From Kitasatospora cineracea (GTDB lineage Bacteria > Actinomycetota > Actinomycetes > Streptomycetales > Streptomycetaceae): a stretch of DNA of 64,000 nucleotides. The notes beneath the pieces are model-generated. The model was given only the letters and a program-made list of their open reading frames with translations, ran no database searches and was not told the origin of the DNA. Within the stretch, counting starts at the first letter, position 1; each line of letters begins with the position of its first letter. Both the position numbers and the translations under genes were made by a program. The stretch lies in assembly GCF_003751605.1 (NCBI RefSeq), contig NZ_RJVJ01000001.1, forward strand, positions 682,001 to 746,000, read 5' to 3'. Of the stretch, positions 15,448-22,445 are shown piece after piece.

Positions 15448-17562
15448 ATGACCATGCACACCGCGGACGGCTCCGGCGACCCGTACCAGGCACAGGCCCA
15501 GGGCGCCCCCTACCCGCCGCAGGGCGACCCGTACCACCCGGACGGCGCCCGACCGCAGCACGACCCGTACCGGCAGCAGGGCGTCCCGTCCTACCCGCCG
15601 CAGGGGCAGCCGTACCCCGGGCAGGACCAGCCGACCATGCAGCTGGGCCGGATCCCCGCCCAGGCGTTCGAGCAGTTCGGGCCGCCCCCGCTGCCGCCGC
15701 GGCCGGTGGAGCGGCCGGTGCCGCCGCCGCGGGCCGGCGAGGAGCCGGCCGCCCCGAAGCCCGCGGCCGGGAAGCCCGCCTCCTCCACCGGCCGCAACGG
15801 CCTGATCATGGCGATGGGTTCGCTGGCCTCCCGGGCGCTGGGCTTCGTGCGCAGCGCGGTGATCGTGGCGGCGCTGGCCACCGGCCCGGCCGGTGACGCG
15901 TTCAGCGTGGCGAACTCGCTGCCGAACATCGTCTACATGATGCTGCTCGGCGGCGTGCTGGCCTCGGTGTTCGTGCCGGAGCTGGTGCACGCGATGCAGA
16001 CCCACAAGGACGGCGGCCAGGCGTACAGCGACCGGCTGCTCACCCTGTGCGGGGTGATCCTGGTGGTGCTGACGGTCGGCGCCTGGCTGTTCGCCCCGCA
16101 GATCGTCGACTTCTACTCGGGGTTCGACGACCCCGTGCAGCGCGAACTGGCGATCACCTTCGCCCGGTACTGCCTGCCGCAGATCCTCTTCTACGGCGTC
16201 TTCACCCTGCTCGGGCAGGTGCTGAACGCCCGCGACCGGTTCGGCGCCATGATGTGGACGCCGGTGCTGAACAACGTGGTCGCGATCGCCGTGTTCGGCG
16301 GCTACCTGGCGATGGGCAGGCACGCCTACGAGGCGAACGAGGTGAGCAGCGGGGACGCCATGCTGCTGGGCCTCGGCTCGACGCTGGGCATCGTGGTGCA
16401 GGCCGCCGCGCTGCTGCCCTCGCTGCGCTCGGCCCGCTTCACCTACCGCCCGCGCTTCGACTGGCGCGGCGCGGGCCTGACCCGGCCGCTGCGCGCGGCG
16501 GGCTGGGCGCTGGCCCTGGTGGTGGCCACCCAGCTGTCCTTCGCGGTGATCACCAGCCTGAGCACCAGCGCGGGCACCGCGGCGAAGGACGCGGGCGTCC
16601 TGGGCGGCCGGGGCTTCACCGCCTACAACAACGCCTACGCGCTGTTCGTGGTCCCGCAGGGCGTGATCACGGTGTCGCTGGTGACGGCGCTGCTGCCGGG
16701 CATGGCCCGGGCCGCGACGGCGGGCGACTACCGGAAGATCGGCGAGGACCTGGCGGGCGTGCTGCGCTCCTCGGCGGCGATGGTGGTCACCGCGGCGGTG
16801 CTGTTCTTCGCGCTGGGCTCGCAGATCTCGATGGCCGCGTACGGGTACGGCTCCGGGGCGCACGTGCACGACGACGCGATGGTGGTCGGCCTGCTGCTGA
16901 TGGCCTTCGCGGTCGGCCTGCCCGCGTTCTGCGCCCAGTACGGCCTGGCCCGCGGCTTCTACGCGATGGGCGACGCCCGGACGCCGTTCTGGCTGACCCT
17001 GATCTCCACCGGCACCAACGCGGCGCTGTGCTGGGTGGCGTACGAGACGCTGCCGCTGCGCTACAAGGTGGTCGGCATGGCGGTGGCGCACACCGTGGCG
17101 GCCACCCTGTCGGCGGTGGTGACCGGCGTGGCGCTGGGCCGCCGGCTGGCGAAGGGCGCCCCCCCGGCGGCGGTGCCCGCACCGCGGCGGGCGGGCGGGG
17201 GCCCGGACGAGACGATGGTGCTGCGCACCGACGCCTTCGCGCCCGGGGCGAACGCCACCGTGGACCTGGGGGTGCGGCGGCGCGGCAGCGGGCTGGAGGG
17301 CGGCCGGCTGGTGGTGCTGCACCTGGGCCTGGTGGTGGCCTGCGTGCCGGGTGCGCTGGCCGCGCACTGGCTGGCGGGGCGGTTCGGCGCGGGCCTGTTC
17401 GGCAGTCTGACCGGCCTGGCGGCGGGTTCGCTGGCGGTGCTGGTCTCGCTGTTCGTGCTGGCCCGTCCGCTGGGCGTGGGCGCCTCGGTGGCGCCGTTCG
17501 CCCGCAAGCTGCGGATTCCGTACCCGGCCCCGGCGCCGACCAGCGGCAAGCACCGGCGCTGA
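15448..17562 (+). CDS. murJ: MurJ/MviN lipid II flippase-like protein
   Basis: A 704-aa membrane protein. The first ~110 residues are a Pro/Gln/Tyr-rich cytoplasmic tail (repeats of PYPPQG and DPY), typical of actinobacterial homologues. The MviN core follows with about 14 helices: MGSLASRALGFVRSAV, SLPNIVYMMLLGGVLASVFV, then GQVLNARDRFGAMMWTPVLNN. It moves lipid II across the membrane for peptidoglycan synthesis. ATG 15448 follows a G-run; a start upstream would lie in non-conserved sequence. Streptomycetes carry several MurJ-like copies, so the essential role is not certain. No kinase-like C-terminal domain is present. Confidence 0.88.
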   Translation: MTMHTADGSGDPYQAQAQGAPYPPQGDPYHPDGARPQHDPYRQQGVPSYPPQGQPYPGQDQPTMQLGRIPAQAFEQFGPPPLPPRPVERPVPPPRAGEEPAAPKPAAGKPASSTGRNGLIMAMGSLASRALGFVRSAVIVAALATGPAGDAFSVANSLPNIVYMMLLGGVLASVFVPELVHAMQTHKDGGQAYSDRLLTLCGVILVVLTVGAWLFAPQIVDFYSGFDDPVQRELAITFARYCLPQILFYGVFTLLGQVLNARDRFGAMMWTPVLNNVVAIAVFGGYLAMGRHAYEANEVSSGDAMLLGLGSTLGIVVQAAALLPSLRSARFTYRPRFDWRGAGLTRPLRAAGWALALVVATQLSFAVITSLSTSAGTAAKDAGVLGGRGFTAYNNAYALFVVPQGVITVSLVTALLPGMARAATAGDYRKIGEDLAGVLRSSAAMVVTAAVLFFALGSQISMAAYGYGSGAHVHDDAMVVGLLLMAFAVGLPAFCAQYGLARGFYAMGDARTPFWLTLISTGTNAALCWVAYETLPLRYKVVGMAVAHTVAATLSAVVTGVALGRRLAKGAPPAAVPAPRRAGGGPDETMVLRTDAFAPGANATVDLGVRRRGSGLEGGRLVVLHLGLVVACVPGALAAHWLAGRFGAGLFGSLTGLAAGSLAVLVSLFVLARPLGVGASVAPFARKLRIPYPAPAPTSGKHRR

Positions 17563-17654
17563 AACCGCCTGCGGCGGGCTCCCGGACGGCGGCGGAGGGC
17601 CTGCGGCGGGGTCGCGGCGGCAGCGCGCCCGCGGCGGGCGAGGACGACGGACGA

Positions 17655-17719
17655 CCGGCACCGGAACCGCCCGCGGCCAGCCCCGGCAGCAAACGGCCGG
17701 CACCGGAACCGCCCGCGGC
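17655..17719. repeat. Two direct copies of a 22-base GC-rich unit
   Basis: CCGGCACCGGAACCGCCCGC begins at 17655 and again at 17697 (42-base period), in the non-coding stretch 17563-17747 after murJ. No gene is seen in that stretch. Confidence 0.5.
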
Positions 17720-17747
17720 GTGCCCCGGCGGAGGAACTGCGGCGGCA

Positions 17748-17915
17748 CTAGGCCCGGTCCGGTCGATCTTGTCGGATCGGCGCGCGGCGGTGGGCGCCCG
17801 GCTGGGAGTGCCGGCCCGACGCCCTCGTACTGGATGTACTCGGGTGTCGGGCCGGTGCTTCCAGGCGGGATGCCCGGCGTCGTGCGCCCGGCAGGATCGA
17901 CCGGACAGGGCCTAG
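17748..17915. mobile_element. MITE-like quasi-palindromic element flanked by CTAG
   Basis: CTAG at 17748-17751 and 17912-17915 bracket 160 bp whose ends are inverted repeats (GGCCCGGTCCGGTCGATC at the left, GATCGACCGGACAGGGCC at the right). The interior is also nearly self-complementary; the arms around 17811-17830 and 17845-17865 pair. No transposase is present, so it would be mobilised in trans. The CTAG flanks fit the YTAR target duplication of IS5-type elements. The right CTAG contains the stop codon of the neighbouring LuxR-type gene. Confidence 0.6.
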
Positions 17916-18928
17916 GCGGAGGCGTCCTCGGCCGCCTCCAGCCAGCCGAGGGCGGCGACCTGGATGCCGGCCTGGAAGCGGCTGCGGGCGTCCATCCGGA
18001 CCATCAGGTCGGCCATCATGCGGCGGACGGTGCGCAGGGAGACGCCCAGGCGCTGGCCGGCCCGTTCGTCGGTGAGGCCCTCGGCGAGCAGGCGGAGGAG
18101 TTCGCGCTCCTGGCCGGTGAGGCCGTGCGGGTCGCGCTGGGTGCTCTCGCCGAGCGGGCGGGCGTGTTCCCAGACCTGGTCGAAGAGGGCGCGCAGGGCG
18201 GTGACGACGCCGGGGCTCTGCAGCAGGACGGCGCCCTTGCGGGGGTCGTCGGGGTCGATCGGGACGATGGCGGTGGCGTTGTCGACCACGATCATGCGCA
18301 GCGGGAGGGTGGGGGTGGTGCGGACGGCGCCGCCGAGGCCGTGCAGCCAGCGGGCGTACTGGACGGTGGCGGGGTCGTTGCGGACGCTGTCCTGGTAGAC
18401 GGTGCGCATCCGGACGCCGCGTTCCAGGGTCTCCTGGTCGAGGGTGCGGCTGGCCTCCATGACGGGGGCGGGCTGCGGGCCGCCGGGGGCGAAGGAGAGC
18501 ACCTCGGCGGTGGCGTCGGAGGCGAGCTGGATCAGCCGGTCGCGGACCTGGTCGAGGCTGGAGAGCATCTCGATGCCGCGCTGCCCGCCCGCGCCGGGGG
18601 CGTGGATGCTGGCGTACTCGGCGATCAGGCCGGCCATCGCGGCGCGGCTGCGTTCGGCCTCGCGCTGGCGGCGGGCCTCCTCGGCCTCCTGGTGGGCGAG
18701 CAGCGCGGCGAGGCCGCGTTCGGGGTTGACGGCGCGCCAGCGGGTGCCGCAGCTGGCGGGGCGGGTGAGGGCGAGGTCGGCGAGCCGGTCGAGGGCGTCG
18801 CCGATCTCGGCCTCGGTGGAGTCGAGGTGCCCGGCCAGGCCGCCGGTGTCGAGGTCGGGGTGCAGCAGCATGGCGCGGTACACCGCCTCGCCGAACGCGT
18901 CGAGCCCGATCGGGCCGCCGGCGGTCAA
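17912..18928 (-). CDS. LuxR-type (HTH) transcriptional regulator
   Basis: A 338-aa protein. The N-terminal winged-helix-like part (LDAFGEAVYRAMLLHPD) and a central TrmB-like/PLD-like region (LSFAPGGPQ, RTVYQDSVRNDPATVQYARW, LRMIVVDNATAIVP) precede a LuxR DNA-binding domain at about 270-330 (LTGQERELLRLLAEGLTDE, then LGVSLRTVRRMMADLM). Many streptomycete relatives sit near biosynthetic clusters. The start taken is TTG 18928, whose bases overlap the TGA of an 18-codon frame that begins at ATG 18980 after GGAGG. The leader may couple translation, or a frameshift may have removed a longer N-terminus. The stop TAG is inside the CTAG of the adjacent MITE-like element. Confidence 0.78.
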   Translation of the reverse strand: MTAGGPIGLDAFGEAVYRAMLLHPDLDTGGLAGHLDSTEAEIGDALDRLADLALTRPASCGTRWRAVNPERGLAALLAHQEAEEARRQREAERSRAAMAGLIAEYASIHAPGAGGQRGIEMLSSLDQVRDRLIQLASDATAEVLSFAPGGPQPAPVMEASRTLDQETLERGVRMRTVYQDSVRNDPATVQYARWLHGLGGAVRTTPTLPLRMIVVDNATAIVPIDPDDPRKGAVLLQSPGVVTALRALFDQVWEHARPLGESTQRDPHGLTGQERELLRLLAEGLTDERAGQRLGVSLRTVRRMMADLMVRMDARSRFQAGIQVAALGWLEAAEDASA

Positions 18929-19203
18929 CGGCCGGTCTTCCGCGTGCTCCGGTCCGTGCCCGTCCGCGTGGTTCTGCCCATGTCGACCTCCAGCGCGCCG
19001 TGGTGCGGCGCGCCCCCCGGATTCGTGCTGACCGGCGCCCGGCTGGTGCCGACAGGTCAGTGTGAAGAAATGGCTTGCGGAGATTCTGTCGCACGGGTGG
19101 GCGAGGCGTGAAGACCATCAGACAACTGTCATCTTCGTGCCAGGCGGGGATGTGACACCCGTCGTACCGCGCGGATCGGTTCGGGATTTGCCACGCTGGA
19201 CGG

Positions 19204-19533
19204 ATGTACGCGATCCGCCTGGAGTTGGTCCCGCCGTCCGCCGCGGGGCGGTGCGCGGAGTCCGCCGGGGCCGGTCCGGTGCGGGCCGCGCTGCTGCGGC
19301 TGCCGCTGGACGGGGCCCGGGTGTGCCACGCCCGGGTCCGGGAGGGGGCGGACGGGCTGGCTGCGGTCTGCTTCCTGACGGCCGCTTCGCTGCTGGCCGC
19401 GGAGTGGGCGCTGCGGGCGGGCGCGGCGGCGCTGGTGGGGCCGGACGGGCCGCTGGCGGGCTGGTCGGTGGCGCACTGCGAGGCGGATCCGTGGTTCGCG
19501 CTGGGCCTGTGGCAGGACCGCGCCCGTAGCTGA
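19204..19533 (+). CDS. Hypothetical protein
   Basis: A 109-aa protein starting MYAIRLELVPPSAAGRCAES. It has beta-strand-like starts and Ala-rich helices, with a C-terminal HCEADPWFALGLWQD. No family recognised and no signal peptide. Codon use is normal for the window (third positions nearly all G/C), which supports a real gene. It is divergent from the LuxR-type gene across 275 bases. Confidence 0.55.
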   Translation: MYAIRLELVPPSAAGRCAESAGAGPVRAALLRLPLDGARVCHARVREGADGLAAVCFLTAASLLAAEWALRAGAAALVGPDGPLAGWSVAHCEADPWFALGLWQDRARS

Positions 19534-19780
19534 CGGTGCATCAACAAGCAGGTCGGGGAGCTGTCCTCACAGTGTCACGGCACTCTGGTGCCAGCTCCGG
19601 CTACTGACACGGAGGGGCTCCGGGGAGCACTCTCGTTGTTGTCGGCAGGACGACGGAGCGAGGACGCGGCAGCAGCCCCCGGCGGGGGACGCGGACCGCA
19701 CCGGGCACCTGGCGGCGGATCGCACCACACCCCCGGTGGCAGCCCGGGGTCAGCCGAACGCGAGAGGATCGGGCACTCCC

Positions 19781-20059
19781 ATGTCGCTGAACATCCGTTT
19801 TGTCACGATTGCCATGATGGGCGCACTGGCCGTGGGCGGCGTCGCCACCGCCGCCGAACTGGCCGGCCCGGCCCGGCCGGGCGCCGTGGTCGCGGCCGAC
19901 GCGGCGGTCGCGGACGGCCCGCAGCAGCCGGGCGACGCGGCGCAGGCGACCGTGGTCGGCCCCGGCGTGACGGACCCGAGCCCGGTGCCGTCCGGCAGCC
20001 CGACCCCGTCCCCGACCGCCAGCGCCCCGCAGCAGTCCGGGACCTGGGGCTGGGGCTGA
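19781..20059 (+). CDS. Small secreted protein
   Basis: A 92-aa precursor with a signal peptide (MSLNIRFVTIAMMGALAVGG, cleavage predicted after the Ala-rich VATAA near residue 25). The mature part is acidic and Pro/Ser/Thr-rich with no domain and ends GTWGWG. GAGAGG lies about 13 bases upstream, a long spacing. The response-regulator gene begins 31 bases later, so the two are probably cotranscribed. A similar layout (small secreted Ala/Pro-rich protein ending in a short aromatic tail) occurs at 57739-57924. Confidence 0.65.
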   Translation: MSLNIRFVTIAMMGALAVGGVATAAELAGPARPGAVVAADAAVADGPQQPGDAAQATVVGPGVTDPSPVPSGSPTPSPTASAPQQSGTWGWG

Positions 20060-20090
20060 TCGGGCCGGAGCGGACCGGGGAGGCGCGCGG

Positions 20091-20783
20091 ATGACGACCG
20101 CACTGGAACGCCCGCTGGGGCAGCGGGACTTGGCGCACCGGTTCCCGATCGGCGGGACCGCGGTGGAGTCGGCGGCGCAGGTGCTGCTGGCCGACGGGCA
20201 CCACCTGTTCCGTTCGGGGCTGGGGGCCCTGCTGGACCGGGAGGAGGACCTCGCGGTGGTCGCCGAGGCGGCCGGCGGCGAGGAGGCCGTCGCGGCGGCG
20301 GCCCGGGTGCGGCCCGCGGTGGCGGTGCTGGGGCTGGACCCGGAGCAGGCGGACGGGCCGGTGCTGGCCCGGCTGGTGCAGCAGGCGGCGCCGGGCGCGG
20401 CGGTGCTGCTGCTGGTGCCGGCCCTGCCGCGGACGGCGGAGTCGCGGCGGGCGCTGGTGGAGGGCGCGGCCGGGGTCCTGCTGAAGGACGTGCAGGCGCC
20501 GGCGCTGATCGCGGCGGTGCGCGAACTGGCCCGCGGCGGCCGGGTGTACGACCCGCGGCTGGTGCTGGACGTGGTGCGCACCGGGCAGGCCGGGCCGCTG
20601 AGCCGCCGGGAGCTGGCGGTGCTGGGCGAGATCGCCGAGGGCAGCACGGTGCGGGAGGCGGCCGCGGCGCTGTCGCTCTCGCCGGGGACGGTGCGCAACT
20701 ACGTCTCGGCGGCGATCGCCAAGACCAGGGCCCGCAACCGCTGCGACGCGATCCGGATCGCCCGCGAGTGCGGCTGGCTGTAG
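20091..20783 (+). CDS. Atypical NarL/LuxR-type response regulator
   Basis: A 230-aa protein. The receiver-like domain (about 30-145) has VLLADGHHLFRSGL and GVLLKDVQAPALIAAV with the conserved Lys, but the phospho-acceptor position reads VAVLGLDPE, with Gly where Asp is expected, and the acidic pair is ADG rather than DD. Phosphorylation-independent control is likely. The LuxR HTH is at about 170-225 (LSRRELAVLGEIAEGSTVRE, LSPGTVRNYVS). It is convergent with the RiPP cluster and separated from sagB by a hairpin. It is a candidate regulator of that cluster (inference). Confidence 0.8.
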   Translation: MTTALERPLGQRDLAHRFPIGGTAVESAAQVLLADGHHLFRSGLGALLDREEDLAVVAEAAGGEEAVAAAARVRPAVAVLGLDPEQADGPVLARLVQQAAPGAAVLLLVPALPRTAESRRALVEGAAGVLLKDVQAPALIAAVRELARGGRVYDPRLVLDVVRTGQAGPLSRRELAVLGEIAEGSTVREAAAALSLSPGTVRNYVSAAIAKTRARNRCDAIRIARECGWL

Positions 20784-20813
20784 GACCGGCACGAGGAGGC
20801 GCAGGCTCGCCGA

Positions 20814-20842
20814 CGACCCGTCAGATTCCCGCTGACGGGTCG
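20814..20842. terminator. Bidirectional hairpin terminator
   Basis: Perfect 11-bp arms (CGACCCGTCAG and CTGACGGGTCG) with a 7-base loop, between the convergent regulator and the end of the RiPP operon. Confidence 0.75.
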
Positions 20843-20865
20843 CAGGCGCGTCTGCGTACGGGTGC

Positions 20866-22392
20866 TCAGAAGTTCTCGCCGAAGCCCTCCCCGGCGCGGG
20901 CGGCGGCCACCACGTCCGCGAAGCCGTGCGCGGTGCGCGGCACGCCGGCCGGGCGGCTGCCGATCAGGAACTCGCCGACCGAGGACTCCGCCGTCCAGTC
21001 CAGGCCCAGCGCCCGGGCGGCGGCGTCGGTGTCGCCGGAGCCGAGGCCGCAGGGGGCCAGGCCCATGGCGGTGGCCACCAGGTAGAGCGTCTGGTAGAGC
21101 ACGCCGACGTGCTTGAGGGTCAGCGCGTAGGCGATCTGGCTGTACTTCCAGGACAGCCGGCCGAACCGGCTGGTGACGGTGAGCAGCACCTGCGGGTCGA
21201 CGGTGCAGGCGGTGGCGCGCCAGGCGGCGGTGACGAGTTCGCTGAACGCGGCCTCCTCGCCCGGGTGCTGGAACGGGCGGGGGCGCAGCCGGTGGGCGGC
21301 GGCGTCGTAGCGGTAGACGCCGGGCTCCAGGCCCACGCACTTGACCACCGAGAGGTAGACCTCGAGTTCGCCGGTGGCGCCGCCGGCCGGGTAGGGGCGT
21401 TCGACGCCGTCGTAGCCGTGCGGGTCGGCGGGGTCGCCGGGGATGACCCGGCGGACCCGGGCCACCCGGTAGAGCAGTTCGGCGAGTTGGTCGAGGGTGA
21501 CGGGGGTGTCGGCGTAGGAGCGTACCGAGCGGCGGCCTTCGAGGACCTCGCTGAGGGCGGGGTCGCGGGCGACCACGGTGTCCCAGTCGGGGACGGGCAG
21601 GTCGATGCCCTCGCCCTCCTCGCGGGAGCCGGGGGCGGAGACCGCGGGCAGCTGCGGGACGTCCTGGTGGGCGAAGACGCCGCCGGTGGGGTAGTCGTGC
21701 CGGCCGGGGCGGCTGCGCGAGTGGAACAGCAGGTCGTGGAAGTCCCAGAGCGGGGCCTCGGCGCCCTTGCCCGCGTCCAGGAAGCCGCCGCCGGCCAGCA
21801 GTCCGGCCAGCGCCTCGCCCTCGCCGGGGCTCATCCCGGCCAGCAGGGCGGCCTCCTCGGCGGTCCGGGAGGCGCTGAGCGCCGCCACGAAGGCGCCCGC
21901 GGCGGCCTGGTGCAGGGTGAGGCGGAACGGGGCCATCGGCGATTCGAGGACGCAGCTCTCGCCGTCCTGGCCCTGGCCGTCCGGCAGGCGGCGCAGGTAG
22001 GCGAACCGGGAGAGCACCAACTGGCCGGTGGGGCGGGCGAATCCGGGCAGGGCGGCGGAGCGGGCGATCGGCACGGCGGTGGCCAGCGGGGTGCCGAGCG
22101 GGTCGGCGACGGTGGTGGTGACCAGGTACGGGAAGCGTTCGAGCAGTTTGAGCAGCCGGACGTGGTCGAGGGCCAGCAGGTCGAGGTCGGCGTCGGCGCG
22201 GGTCAGGTCGAGCAGCGCGGCGACGGTGCGCTCGCCGAGCGCGTGGACGCGCTGGCGGCCCCACGGGTGGGCGAGTTCGACGTCGGCGCCCTGGGCGGTG
22301 ACCTCGACCTCGGGGCGCAGCCGCAGCAGGCGGCGCAGCGGGTGGCGGCCCCCGGTGGCGGGGGCGGGTGGCAGGGTTTCGATGACGGTCAT
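20866..22392 (-). CDS. SagB-type azoline dehydrogenase (TOMM)
   Basis: A 508-aa protein whose C-terminal half (about 290-505) is the FMN-dependent McbC/SagB oxidoreductase: LEGRRSVRSYADTPVTL at the FMN site, then RLSWKYSQIAYALTLKHVG with the Lys-Tyr pair that is catalytic in characterised homologues, and MGLAPCGLG. The N-terminal half is the winged-helix-type extension found in stand-alone actinobacterial forms. It would oxidise azolines made by the YcaO enzyme to azoles. ATG 22392 has GGGGAGG 5 bases upstream. It lies 53 bases after the YcaO gene and is the last gene of the operon. Confidence 0.88.
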   Translation of the reverse strand: MTVIETLPPAPATGGRHPLRRLLRLRPEVEVTAQGADVELAHPWGRQRVHALGERTVAALLDLTRADADLDLLALDHVRLLKLLERFPYLVTTTVADPLGTPLATAVPIARSAALPGFARPTGQLVLSRFAYLRRLPDGQGQDGESCVLESPMAPFRLTLHQAAAGAFVAALSASRTAEEAALLAGMSPGEGEALAGLLAGGGFLDAGKGAEAPLWDFHDLLFHSRSRPGRHDYPTGGVFAHQDVPQLPAVSAPGSREEGEGIDLPVPDWDTVVARDPALSEVLEGRRSVRSYADTPVTLDQLAELLYRVARVRRVIPGDPADPHGYDGVERPYPAGGATGELEVYLSVVKCVGLEPGVYRYDAAAHRLRPRPFQHPGEEAAFSELVTAAWRATACTVDPQVLLTVTSRFGRLSWKYSQIAYALTLKHVGVLYQTLYLVATAMGLAPCGLGSGDTDAAARALGLDWTAESSVGEFLIGSRPAGVPRTAHGFADVVAAARAGEGFGENF

Positions 22393-22445
22393 GGTGTACC
22401 TCCCCGGAGGGGCGGGGCAGCCGGGCCCGGCTGCCCCGCGTGCGG

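Noticed and set aside
17563..17747. Possible continuation or small gene after murJ
   Set aside because: Only short GC-rich repeats and no start with a ribosome site; treated as non-coding.
19572..19610. GTGTCA/TGACAC inverted repeat before the secreted peptide gene
   Set aside because: Arms of six bases separated by 27 are within chance expectation; no other support.
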